A stretch of 8,313 nt of DNA from Caldifarciminota bacterium (GCA_026986655.1 JALSOD010000247.1:1-8313); one strand, 5' to 3'. Counted from the first letter of the stretch, positions 1 through 7,575 are shown. Made by a program: numbers and translations. The notes: generated by a model not told the origin, from the letters alone.

Positions 1-2
1 TC

Positions 3-782
3 TATCTTTTAGTTTTTCTGGTTGTTGCTCTGCCTATGATTCTTGGAATCAAGGCCAAGGTAACCGTCACTGAACCCGTTAAAAAGGCTTACGAATTTAT
101 AGATTCATTACCACCGGGGTCGTTCGTCTTAATTGGAATCGACTATGGACCAAGTACTTTTCCTGAAATGAATCCAATGCTTTACGCGCTTCTGCGCCAC
201 GCTTTCAAAAAGAACCTGAAAGTAGGTATACTTGCACTGCAAAATGCCGTTAATATTCCCATCGGTTCCCAGGTTCTGAGAGCAGTTGCGAAGGAATACG
301 GTAAAAAATATGGAATTGATTACGTTAACCTCGGCTATAAACCCGGGTGGGATGCGGTAATAGTATCAATCGGGCGTGAAATCAGAGACGTGTTTCCAGA
401 AGACGCTTTTGGAACTCCTCTGGATTCTCTTCCCATAACAAGGAATATTCACAACTACGACGACATCGCTCTCGTGATAGACCTTGCCTCGGGTGGCACA
501 TGGGCATCCTGGATACAGTTCGCACAGGCACGTTTTGGAGTTCCCGTTATCATTGGAGTTACTGCGGTAATGGGGCCTGAGAGTTATCCATATTTGCAAT
601 CGGGACAGATTAAAGGTTTAATCGCTGGACTTAAAGGGGCAGCTGAATACGAAACCCTTATCCATCATCCTTACCTGGGGGTAAGAGGTATGCCAGCTCA
701 ATCTGGAGTACACATTTTGATTATTTTGCTGATTTTCATTGGGAACATCGGTTATCTTCTACAAAAGAGGTCAAAGACATGA
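3..782 (+). CDS. Membrane-anchored protein of unknown function, 5' end outside the window
   Basis: The function is not known to me. The frame stays open to the left edge of the window. Before the ATG at 36 it reads YLLVFLVVALP, which continues into MILGIK, so the ATG lies inside an N-terminal hydrophobic helix and the true start is upstream, outside the window. Numbering from that ATG, residues 10-210 form a soluble alpha/beta-looking domain with glycine-rich, probably conserved stretches: IDYGPSTFPEMNP (35-47), YVNLGYKPG (96-104), NYDDIALVIDLASG (140-153), GVTAVMGPESYPYLQSGQ (174-191) and GLKGAAEYE (198-206). A second transmembrane helix (about 222-243) is followed by QKRSKT, a basic tail suggesting a cytoplasmic C-terminus. 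Two helices around the domain would place it outside the cytoplasm. From memory, similar proteins occur in uncultured phyla beside a membrane protein like the next gene. The gene overlaps that gene by ATGA. Confidence 0.85.
   Translation, partial: YLLVFLVVALPMILGIKAKVTVTEPVKKAYEFIDSLPPGSFVLIGIDYGPSTFPEMNPMLYALLRHAFKKNLKVGILALQNAVNIPIGSQVLRAVAKEYGKKYGIDYVNLGYKPGWDAVIVSIGREIRDVFPEDAFGTPLDSLPITRNIHNYDDIALVIDLASGGTWASWIQFAQARFGVPVIIGVTAVMGPESYPYLQSGQIKGLIAGLKGAAEYETLIHHPYLGVRGMPAQSGVHILIILLIFIGNIGYLLQKRSKT
765..771 (+). promoter_or_regulatory. Ribosome binding site for the polytopic membrane protein
   Basis: AAGAGGT lies 7 bases before the ATG at 779, inside the last codons of the upstream gene. 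With the ATGA overlap it fixes the start of the second gene and suggests translational coupling. Confidence 0.65.
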
Positions 783-1414
783 CAAGTGTAATTGGAACCT
801 GGCTTGCGGCATTTTTTACACTGGCAATTTTTAGCTTTCTATACAAAGATAACCCCTTCTACAAGGTAGCTGAGCATCTTTACGTGGGAATATCAGCAGC
901 CTTCTGGCTCATTTACGTGTGGAGCTTCACAGTCTACCCTTTACTTGTAAAACCCATGATAAAGAACGGTCTATGGGGAGAAAACTTACTCCTTCTTATC
1001 CCTCTTGTTTTCAGTATAATGATGCTCTTCCGACTGATTCCGAACTACGGCTGGATATCGCGATGGCCGATGGCCTTTACAGTGGGTCTCGGTGCTGGCC
1101 TCGGTCTTACAGGAGCCATACAGGGAATTTTATTCCCCCAGATGAGGGCTACAGTTCTTGACCTCTGGCTAAAAAACAACCCTCTCGGAACTTTAAACAA
1201 CTGGCTTCTGATCATTGGTGTGATAACGACCATTTTCTATTTCTTTTTCTCACAGGAGCACAAAGGAGCATTTGGGAAAATTGCACGCGTAGGAATTGCC
1301 TTCATCATGATCTCCTTTGGTGCATCCTTTGGATTTACAGTAATGGCAAGGGTCTCCATTCTCATCGGACGTGTTGGATTTTTACTTGGGGACTGGTTAC
1401 ACCTTATTAAATAA
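779..1414 (+). CDS. Polytopic membrane protein of unknown function, partner of the upstream gene
   Basis: I cannot assign a function. The 211-residue protein is mostly hydrophobic. About six membrane helices are visible, near residues 5-22, 32-55, 68-86, 97-117, 140-158 and 168-190, with a further apolar stretch to about 204. There is no signal peptide apart from the first helix, and no transporter or enzyme motif that I recognise. Distinctive polar or glycine-rich segments that could be conserved are KDNPFYKVAEHLYVG (23-37), ISRWPMAFTVGLGAGLG (93-109) and ARVGIAFIMISFGASFG (169-185). The ATG overlaps the stop of the preceding gene, has a good ribosome binding site 7 bases upstream, and murQ begins 14 bases downstream, so the three genes are probably co-transcribed. 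The overlap with a membrane-anchored neighbour suggests that the two products form one membrane complex; this is inference. Confidence 0.85.
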   Translation: MTSVIGTWLAAFFTLAIFSFLYKDNPFYKVAEHLYVGISAAFWLIYVWSFTVYPLLVKPMIKNGLWGENLLLLIPLVFSIMMLFRLIPNYGWISRWPMAFTVGLGAGLGLTGAIQGILFPQMRATVLDLWLKNNPLGTLNNWLLIIGVITTIFYFFFSQEHKGAFGKIARVGIAFIMISFGASFGFTVMARVSILIGRVGFLLGDWLHLIK

Positions 1415-1428
1415 AAAGCGAGGTAGAA

Positions 1429-2367
1429 ATGGCAAGAAATCCTGTTTTTGACGAAATAAAAAATCTCCTAACCGAACAGAGAAACCCGGCATCAAAGGAT
1501 ATCGATATCCTGCCGGTTGAAGAAGTCTTAAAAATCATCAACAACGAAGACAAGAAAGTTGCCGAAATCGTCGGAAAGGAAATACCACACATTGCAAAAG
1601 CTGTCGAAATTTATGTGGAAACCATCAAAAAGGGTGGACGAATCTTTTACATAGGTGCTGGTACGTCTGGAAGGCTCGGCATACTCGATGCTGTGGAGCT
1701 CGTCCCAACCTATGGGACTCCTCACTACCTTGTTCAGGGACTCATTGCAGGTGGATATGGTGCCCTTATAAGAGCTGTCGAAGGGGCCGAAGACCTTCGG
1801 GAAGATGGTAAAAAAGACCTGATGGAGCGTGGGGTAAATGAAAAAGACTTCGTAATAGGTCTTGCAGCTTCAAAAAGAACCCCCTACGTGCTTGGAGCCC
1901 TCGAGTACGCGAGAAGCATCGGGGCTAAAACAGGATTTATCACTGCAATTCCGAGAGAAGAAGTTGACGTGGACGTCGATGTCCTGATCTGTCCGGCTAC
2001 AGGCCCTGAAGTTGTGATGGGTTCAACCAGGATGAAGGCTGGAACAGCGGAAAAGCTTGTCCTCAACATGATCTCAACAGCAGCTATGATACGCATGGGA
2101 AAAGTATATGAAAACATGATGGTAGACCTCTGGGCAACATCTCAAAAGCTTGTTGAGCGTTCAAAAAGAGTGATAATGATAGCAACAGGTGTTGATTATG
2201 ACACGGCAGTTGAGTACCTGGAAAAAGCCAGAGGGAGTGTAAAGATAGCTATCGTGATGATACTTGGAAACGTAGACTACAATACTGCTGTCAAATATTT
2301 AGAGGAGGCAGACGGCTTTGTAAGAATAGCACTACAGAAAATCCAGAAAGAGAAACCACCAAAATAG
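1429..2367 (+). CDS. murQ: N-acetylmuramic acid 6-phosphate etherase
   Basis: MurQ cleaves the lactyl ether of N-acetylmuramic acid 6-phosphate, giving GlcNAc 6-phosphate and D-lactate, in cytoplasmic peptidoglycan recycling. The 312-residue protein is close to the family's usual 300. Family hallmarks are EQRNPASKDID (16-26), the SIS-domain phosphate loop GAGTSGRLGILDA (76-88), GLIAGG (104-109), RTPYVLGALEYAR (150-162) and GSTRMKAGTAEKLVLNM (198-214). Aligned by eye with E. coli MurQ, catalytic Glu83 and Glu114 correspond to Glu90 (in DAVEL) and Glu121 (in VEGAED), with the same 31-residue spacing. The C-terminal helical domain (about 240-305) contains two similar halves. Deviations are AASKRTPYV, where most relatives have AASGRTPYV, and ITAIPREE (171-178), where a CNPGS-type loop is usual. 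GAGGT (1420-1424) precedes the ATG by only 4 bases. The gene sits 14 bases after the membrane-protein gene. No murP or anmK gene is in view. Confidence 0.93.
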   Translation: MARNPVFDEIKNLLTEQRNPASKDIDILPVEEVLKIINNEDKKVAEIVGKEIPHIAKAVEIYVETIKKGGRIFYIGAGTSGRLGILDAVELVPTYGTPHYLVQGLIAGGYGALIRAVEGAEDLREDGKKDLMERGVNEKDFVIGLAASKRTPYVLGALEYARSIGAKTGFITAIPREEVDVDVDVLICPATGPEVVMGSTRMKAGTAEKLVLNMISTAAMIRMGKVYENMMVDLWATSQKLVERSKRVIMIATGVDYDTAVEYLEKARGSVKIAIVMILGNVDYNTAVKYLEEADGFVRIALQKIQKEKPPK

Positions 2368-2459
2368 TCATCTACCGTTTTTTCATAGCTGCCCAGAAAT
2401 TCACGCTCAAGCTCTCCAGGTGAGAGATAATAAAGACTCTTTGTTCCATTACCACAACT

Positions 2460-4109
2460 CTATTTCACCATAATAACTGCCTTTTCTTTTCTTGATTCTG
2501 TGGCACAATATAGGATATACAACCCTTTTTGGACTTTCACACCCCATCTATTCTTACCATCCCATGACACAATGTAAACACCACTTTCACCGTCAATTAA
2601 TTTCCTGACCAATCTTCCCCTGAGATCAAAAATATAGAGAATGACTTTATCAGACGGCTTCACATTTATCTTAATAACAAAATTTCCTCTATCCGGTGTA
2701 AAAATCTTTGATGACAGCTGCAATATTTTTGATTGGACCTTAAACTGTGATAGAGAATTCGGCTCACCCGGTGTACCTCCAGAAGTGGCACGTGAACTTC
2801 CCCAATTTTCTCTTAAATTGGTCGCAACCATAGGTGAAATTCTCTCTAAAGAAACTCCCTCCTCTCCACCCCACGAGGAAGAATAGCGGAGAGAATCAAT
2901 GACATCGCCACCAGCATCAAAAAGTATTACGTCGTCGTAATTGTTGTTTAATATCGGGAAGTTCTCTACTTGAATGTAATTCCCAACATCAGGAAATCTA
3001 CCTCTCAAAAGAGAAGAATCCCCGGTAATTACCAGGTATCCATGGGAGTTTAGATAGACATCGGGGAATAAACCAGATGAACGAGTGGATGAATCTTTTA
3101 ATTTGAAACCTCGTAGGTTAATCCCTGTTTCTGTATTGTTGTAAATTTCCACCCATTCTACGGTGTCTTTATACATAACCTCGTTGATAACTAATGGCGG
3201 TAAATTTATTGGAATGAGCACTAAGGTGGTGTCATTAAATGGATTTTCATCTCCATTTAAATCAACAAAAACTTTAAGTGTTAAGAATTGTTCAGTAATC
3301 TCCGGTGTTGTAAAATCTACTGTTGCTGTATCTCTCCACTCAAGAGAATGTTCAACAGAGAGGGTTGTATCAAAACAATTTGAAATCACTCCAATTCTGA
3401 AAGAGTCCACGGGATTTATTCCAAAATTTTTTACCTTTATAGAAAGTCTTATCGGTTCACCAACACCTCCGTTAGTGTGACTGAGATTTATTATTCCAAG
3501 ATCACACCAGCGGGTCAGAGAATTCTGTGTCCCTGGGGTCGATCCTGTGGAATTCACTGAGAGTCCCCAGTTATCTTCTCTATCAGTTTCGAAAGGATTT
3601 ATTCTCTCAACAGAAACTCCATCGGGCGGGTTGACAGGAACAGAATCTGTAGGATCTGAAGGAGTACCGTAGGCGTCAACCGTATCCCACCGAAAACTTA
3701 TAAGATAGAGTGGATCATTGTTGGAAAGGCCATTTCCAATGTCATTGTCACCAGTTGTGAATATTACTGAACCATCAGGAAAGTTGTAGGGCTGGGAAAC
3801 ATCACTCGAATCAAGGTATTCTCTGTCTATAATGATCCCGTAACATCGAGGTGGGATATTATTTTGATTAATGAAAACACCGGGGTACAAATCGAGTATC
3901 GAGGAATCCGCAAAAGGGACAATACTGTCAATTTCATCACCGTCTGAAATCATGAATCGGGTCAGGTCTACTGGAGTTGAATCAGGGTTGTATATCTCTA
4001 CAAATTCATTTTTATCTCCTGAGCTTGATTCATGTCCCCGGGGATTTGCCATCACTTCATTGATAACAGGATGAGAAAATAATAGGAAAATCAGCAAAAC
4101 CCCCTGCAT
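2460..4109 (-). CDS. Secreted surface protein with two lamin-tail domains, a CARDB-like domain and a C-terminal FlgD/sorting-like module
   Basis: This is probably an exported or cell-surface protein of 549 residues; its role is unknown. Residues 1-13 (MQGVLLIFLLFSH) are a short hydrophobic signal-like segment with no basic residue. The first lamin-tail domain runs from about 15 to 195, from VINEVMANP and EFVEIYNP to GSTPGTQNS. A CARDB-like Ig fold spans about 202-300 (KVKNFG, then FVDLNGDENPFND). The second lamin-tail domain spans about 306-453, from VINEVMYK and EWVEIYNN to GGTPGEPNS. The C-terminus (about 465-549) looks like the FlgD Ig-like or type IX-type sorting module: LYIFDLRGRLVRKL, SWDGKNRWG, KGLYILY, ending KAVIMVK. 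The ATG at 4109 follows an in-frame TAA 12 bases upstream, so no earlier start is possible. The only SD-like sequence (GGGAGG) lies 18 bases away, inside a predicted promoter spacer. A nuclease or adhesin role cannot be argued from the sequence. Confidence 0.88.
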   Translation of the reverse strand: MQGVLLIFLLFSHPVINEVMANPRGHESSSGDKNEFVEIYNPDSTPVDLTRFMISDGDEIDSIVPFADSSILDLYPGVFINQNNIPPRCYGIIIDREYLDSSDVSQPYNFPDGSVIFTTGDNDIGNGLSNNDPLYLISFRWDTVDAYGTPSDPTDSVPVNPPDGVSVERINPFETDREDNWGLSVNSTGSTPGTQNSLTRWCDLGIINLSHTNGGVGEPIRLSIKVKNFGINPVDSFRIGVISNCFDTTLSVEHSLEWRDTATVDFTTPEITEQFLTLKVFVDLNGDENPFNDTTLVLIPINLPPLVINEVMYKDTVEWVEIYNNTETGINLRGFKLKDSSTRSSGLFPDVYLNSHGYLVITGDSSLLRGRFPDVGNYIQVENFPILNNNYDDVILFDAGGDVIDSLRYSSSWGGEEGVSLERISPMVATNLRENWGSSRATSGGTPGEPNSLSQFKVQSKILQLSSKIFTPDRGNFVIKINVKPSDKVILYIFDLRGRLVRKLIDGESGVYIVSWDGKNRWGVKVQKGLYILYCATESRKEKAVIMVK

Positions 4110-4115
4110 TTTCGA

Positions 4116-4144
4116 ATTTTAAAAAATCCTCCCACCTTTGTCAA
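4116..4144 (-). promoter_or_regulatory. Sigma70-type promoter for the lamin-tail protein gene, predicting a leaderless mRNA
   Basis: On the minus strand, a perfect TTGACA (4144-4139) is followed by a 17-base spacer and TAAAAT (4121-4116), which matches 5 of 6 bases of the -10 consensus. Only TCGAAA separates the -10 from the ATG at 4109. The usual start point, about 7 bases after the -10, therefore falls on or beside the A of the start codon. The GGTGGGAGGA in the spacer resembles a Shine-Dalgarno sequence but would not be transcribed. Confidence 0.7.
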
Positions 4145-4297
4145 ATGTTTTATAGGGGGAGTGCAAGATATAGATTAGCACCATACGCTTAAACTACTTT
4201 TAAAGTGTCGGGGGACCTAAAACTTTATTCAGGAACTTTTAAAGCACTTGTTCTGCATTCCCTACAAAGTAGGATATACCAGAGGAAGAATTAAATT
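4145..4297. other. Spacer between carB and the lamin-tail protein gene with no recognised element
   Basis: There is no open frame or clear terminator here. Just after the carB stop, a weak hairpin (CCTAC, TTT loop, GTAGG, about 4262-4274) lacks a T-run on the minus strand. ACTTTTAAAG occurs twice in direct orientation (4196-4205 and 4235-4244), which is most simply explained by the A/T-rich sequence. Confidence 0.5.
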
Positions 4298-7200
4298 TTA
4301 TCCTGACACTTCCTTGAGGGAATAAACTGAGGGGTGGATTCCCTCTACTATGGACCTGACAGCAAATCTTGCTGCATTTATGGAAGTGTATCCCGGAATA
4401 TTGTATAAAAATGCTGCGCGTCTAATCTTTACCGAGTCAAGATATGCTGTCTTTCCCGCAGGGATATTTATAACCATTACCACCTCACCTTTCTTCATTC
4501 TGCCGACAATCCCTTCACTCCCTTCACTAAGCTTTCCTACACTCTCTACTCTTATACCATGCTTTTTTAAATATTTAGCAGTCCCCTCTGTGGCGATGAT
4601 ATCGAGGCCAGCTTTCACAAGCATCTCGGCAATATCAAGAATTCTCGGCTTTGCAGAATCCTTTACGCTGATGAATACCTTTCCACCTCTCGCTGGAAGT
4701 TCAAAACCAGCGGCAACCTGGGATTTGTAAAAGGCCTCCGCCGGCGTTCTGCCTACTCCCATAACCTCTCCAGTTGACCTCATTTCAGGTCCGAGAATTG
4801 GGTCAACCCCAGGAAATTTATTGAACGAAAAAACAGCCTCTTTCACTGCATAGAAACCGTGATTTTTACTCTTGAGACCAAATTCTTTGAGCTTTCTACC
4901 AAGCATCACCTTCGTTGCAATTTTTGCAAGAGGCACACCCGTTGCCTTTGAAATAAAAGGAACCGTTCTGGAAGCCCGAGGATTAACCTCTATCACGTAA
5001 ACCTCTCCCTCTCTCACTGCATACTGAACATTCATGATACCCTTTACTGCAAGCTCTTTCGCGATCTCCACCGTGATATCTTTAATTTGATCAATTACCC
5101 CATCCGGCAACATGTATGGTGGTAAGATCATGGCTGAGTCACCAGAATGGATTCCTGCCTCATGAACATGTTCAAGAATTCCTCCAATATAAACATCATC
5201 TCCATCCGAAACTGCATCAACGTCTACCTCGTAGGCGTCGAGTAAAAATTCATCAACAAGCAGAGGCCAACCAATTGTCTCATTTTCAAGGTAAAATTTG
5301 AGCTCTTTCCTATCATGAATAATACCCATCGCCCTTCCACCGAGCACATAGGAAGGTCTCACAAGCACTGGATAACCAATAAAATCTGCCACTTCAAGCG
5401 CTTCGATAGGGGTTCTTGCTATACCACTCCTCGGCCTCTTGAGTCCAAGCTTATCAAGGAAGTCTTTAAATCTCTCTCTGTCCTCTGCTCTATCAATTGA
5501 ATCAAACTCGGTCCCTAGTATCTTTACTCCGTATCTGGCGAGTCTTCGAGCCATATTAAGGGGAGATTGGCCACCAAACTGGACAATAACACCTGCAGGA
5601 TCTTCCTTCTCTATGATATTCATCACGTATTCAAAAACTACTGGCTCAAAATACAGTCTGTCGGATGTGTCGTAGTCAGTGGAAACGGTCTCTGGATTCG
5701 AATTTATCATTATTCCCTTCAGTCCTTCTTCTTTTATCGCCATTATGCTATGAACACAGGCATAGTCAAATTCAATACCCTGTCCTATCCTGTTTGGGCC
5801 ACTACCAAGCACAATAACGCTCTTTACACCGGTCTTTACGAGGAGTGAAGGCTCCTCATCTTCTTCCTCATAGGTTGAATAAAAATACGGCGTGTATGCT
5901 TCAAACTCCGCCGCACACGTGTCAACTACTTTAAAAACTGGTTTGATCCCGAATTTCTTCCTCAATTTTCTAATGAAATCCTCGCCCGTCCCCGTGAGGT
6001 CTGCTATGAGTTTGTCTGAAAAGCCCCATTCTTTTGCCTTTTTGACAAGCTCAGGAGTCAAACCACCTATACCAGCGCCACGGATGCTATTCTCAAGCTC
6101 CACTATCTCTCTGATCTGATGGAGGAAGAACGGGTCTATGCCTGTTAAATCGTGCACCTTCCCAACATCAAAACCAAAACGAAATGCATCTCCAATGGCA
6201 AAAATTCTCTCAGAATTCGGGGTTTTTAATTTTTTTTCAATATAATCTCTAACACCATCCTGAATGTTCTCTCCGAAGTACCCTTTATTAATCAATGGCT
6301 GGACAATAGATTTGAGCCCGCTTGCATTGATTTCAAGAGACGATATGGCTTTAAGAAGCGCCTCCCTGAAATTCCTGCCAATGGCCATAACTTCACCAAC
6401 GGATTTCATCTGAGTAGTCAACGTCGGATCTACCTCCGGGAATTTCTCAAAGGCAAAGCGGGGAATTTTAACAACAACATAATCAAGGGCCGGCTCGAAA
6501 GACGCAGGTGTTTCGCGGGTTATATCGTTTGGTAGCTCATCCAGGGTATAACCAATGGCAAGTTTTGCCGCGATCTTGGCTATCGGAAATCCTGTGGCCT
6601 TTGAAGCGAGGGCTGAGGATCGCGAAACACGTGGATTCATTTCAATTACATACATCTCTCCATCTTCGGGATTCACTGCAAACTGAATATTGGACCCGCC
6701 TGTATCAACACCGATTTCACGTATGATCGAAATTGCAGCATCCCTCATCCTCTGATATTCCTTATCTGTAAGAGTCTGCTGTGGAGCAACTGTTATGGAA
6801 TCTCCGGTATGAACTCCCATCGGATCAACATTCTCGATAGAACACACGATCACCACGTTATCATTCTTGTCCCTCATCACCTCAAGTTCGTACTCTTTCC
6901 AGCCGGCAACAGATTTTTCTATGAGAACCTTATGCACAGGACTCATTCTGAGGGCAAGCTCAACGAGGGTTTTAAATTCATCCTCGCTTGTAGCAATGTT
7001 TCCACCGGTACCCCCGAGAGTAAAAGAAGGTCTAATCACCACCGGAAACCCAAGTTTCCTCGCAATTTCAAAAGCTTTTTCAACGCTTCCTGCATATCCG
7101 GATTCGGGAACCTTGAGCCCAATTCTATTCATGGCTTCAATGAAAAGCTCCCGGTCTTCGGCCTTTTTAATAGCGTCAATCGATGCACCAATGAGCTCAA

Positions 7201-7537
7201 CACTGTACTTCTCTAAAATTCCTCTTTCATGAAGAGCAACTGCAAGGTTAAGTCCAGTCTGTCCCCCAAGCGTTGGGAGTAGCGCGTCCGGCTTTTCTTT
7301 TTCAATGACTTTTGCCACAAAATCGACTGTCAGGGGCTCAATATAAACAGCATCCGCCATATCCGGGTCCGTCATTATGGTAGCTGGATTAGAATTGATA
7401 AGGATTACCCGTATCCCCTCCTCCTTGAGGCTTTTGACCGCCTGGGAGCCTGAGTAATCAAATTCAGAGGCCTGGCCAATGATAATGGGGCCAGACCCGA
7501 TTATTAAAACGGATTTTATATCCTCTCTCTTCGGCAC
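4298..7537 (-). CDS. carB: Carbamoyl-phosphate synthase large subunit
   Basis: CarB makes carbamoyl phosphate from bicarbonate, ammonia and two ATP in the cytoplasm, for pyrimidine and arginine synthesis; CarA normally delivers ammonia from glutamine. The 1079 residues match the full family length (E. coli 1073). In order: an N-terminal carboxyphosphate ATP-grasp half (about 1-400; GQASEFDYSGSQA 21-33, NSNPATIMTD 48-57, Arg129, Arg169, GGTGGN 175-180, and EMNPRVSRSSA with Glu299, Asn301 and Arg303 at E. coli numbering); a linker or oligomerisation domain (about 401-560); a carbamoyl-phosphate ATP-grasp half (about 570-940; GSGPNRIGQGIEFDY, NSNPETVSTDYDTSD, EVNPRASRTVPF with Glu850 and Asn852); and an MGS-type regulatory domain (about 950-1079; ATEGTA 982-987, Lys1002, Asn1024). 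NIP at 1024-1026 stands where E. coli has NTT, so effector binding may differ. The start is GTG, the only standard start after the upstream in-frame TGA, and it gives the typical N-terminus MPKREDIK. No carA adjoins it. Confidence 0.97.
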   Translation of the reverse strand: MPKREDIKSVLIIGSGPIIIGQASEFDYSGSQAVKSLKEEGIRVILINSNPATIMTDPDMADAVYIEPLTVDFVAKVIEKEKPDALLPTLGGQTGLNLAVALHERGILEKYSVELIGASIDAIKKAEDRELFIEAMNRIGLKVPESGYAGSVEKAFEIARKLGFPVVIRPSFTLGGTGGNIATSEDEFKTLVELALRMSPVHKVLIEKSVAGWKEYELEVMRDKNDNVVIVCSIENVDPMGVHTGDSITVAPQQTLTDKEYQRMRDAAISIIREIGVDTGGSNIQFAVNPEDGEMYVIEMNPRVSRSSALASKATGFPIAKIAAKLAIGYTLDELPNDITRETPASFEPALDYVVVKIPRFAFEKFPEVDPTLTTQMKSVGEVMAIGRNFREALLKAISSLEINASGLKSIVQPLINKGYFGENIQDGVRDYIEKKLKTPNSERIFAIGDAFRFGFDVGKVHDLTGIDPFFLHQIREIVELENSIRGAGIGGLTPELVKKAKEWGFSDKLIADLTGTGEDFIRKLRKKFGIKPVFKVVDTCAAEFEAYTPYFYSTYEEEDEEPSLLVKTGVKSVIVLGSGPNRIGQGIEFDYACVHSIMAIKEEGLKGIMINSNPETVSTDYDTSDRLYFEPVVFEYVMNIIEKEDPAGVIVQFGGQSPLNMARRLARYGVKILGTEFDSIDRAEDRERFKDFLDKLGLKRPRSGIARTPIEALEVADFIGYPVLVRPSYVLGGRAMGIIHDRKELKFYLENETIGWPLLVDEFLLDAYEVDVDAVSDGDDVYIGGILEHVHEAGIHSGDSAMILPPYMLPDGVIDQIKDITVEIAKELAVKGIMNVQYAVREGEVYVIEVNPRASRTVPFISKATGVPLAKIATKVMLGRKLKEFGLKSKNHGFYAVKEAVFSFNKFPGVDPILGPEMRSTGEVMGVGRTPAEAFYKSQVAAGFELPARGGKVFISVKDSAKPRILDIAEMLVKAGLDIIATEGTAKYLKKHGIRVESVGKLSEGSEGIVGRMKKGEVVMVINIPAGKTAYLDSVKIRRAAFLYNIPGYTSINAARFAVRSIVEGIHPSVYSLKEVSG

Positions 7538-7546
7538 AGTTGCATA

Positions 7547-7575
7547 ATTATAAGGGAAAACTGTGAAAATATAGA
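7547..7575 (-). promoter_or_regulatory. Promoter -10 of carB, placed 9 bases before the GTG start
   Basis: On the minus strand a perfect TATAAT occupies 7552-7547. The -35 region 17 bases upstream is poor (TCTATA, 7575-7570). The expected start point, about 7 bases after the -10, is near 7540. That leaves a leader of about 3 bases before the GTG at 7537 and no room for a ribosome binding site. Activator-dependent or -10-driven initiation is possible, given the weak -35. Confidence 0.55.

Noticed and set aside
2376..2425. Possible bidirectional terminator between murQ and the lamin-tail gene (T-run at 2378-2383; CTCTC/GAGAG hairpin near 2412-2426).
   Set aside because: The T-run has no stem before it and the 5-bp hairpin has no T-run after it in either direction.
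2277..2459. Open minus-strand frame directly after, and in phase with, the stop of the lamin-tail protein; it reads like protein (for example LSPGELEREFLGSYEK).
   Set aside because: There is no start codon with a ribosome binding site, half of it lies antisense to the murQ end, and the lamin-tail protein already ends naturally at its C-terminal module. Stop-codon readthrough or a gene remnant is possible but unsupported.
4196..4244. Direct repeats of ACTTTTAAAG in the carB downstream spacer.
   Set aside because: There are only two copies of ten A/T-rich bases, and no third copy or symmetry suggests an operator or repeat array.
6809..7232. Long open frames on the plus strand opposite carB.
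   Set aside because: They are antisense shadows of a fully intact and strongly conserved carB; none has a convincing start or a recognisable product.
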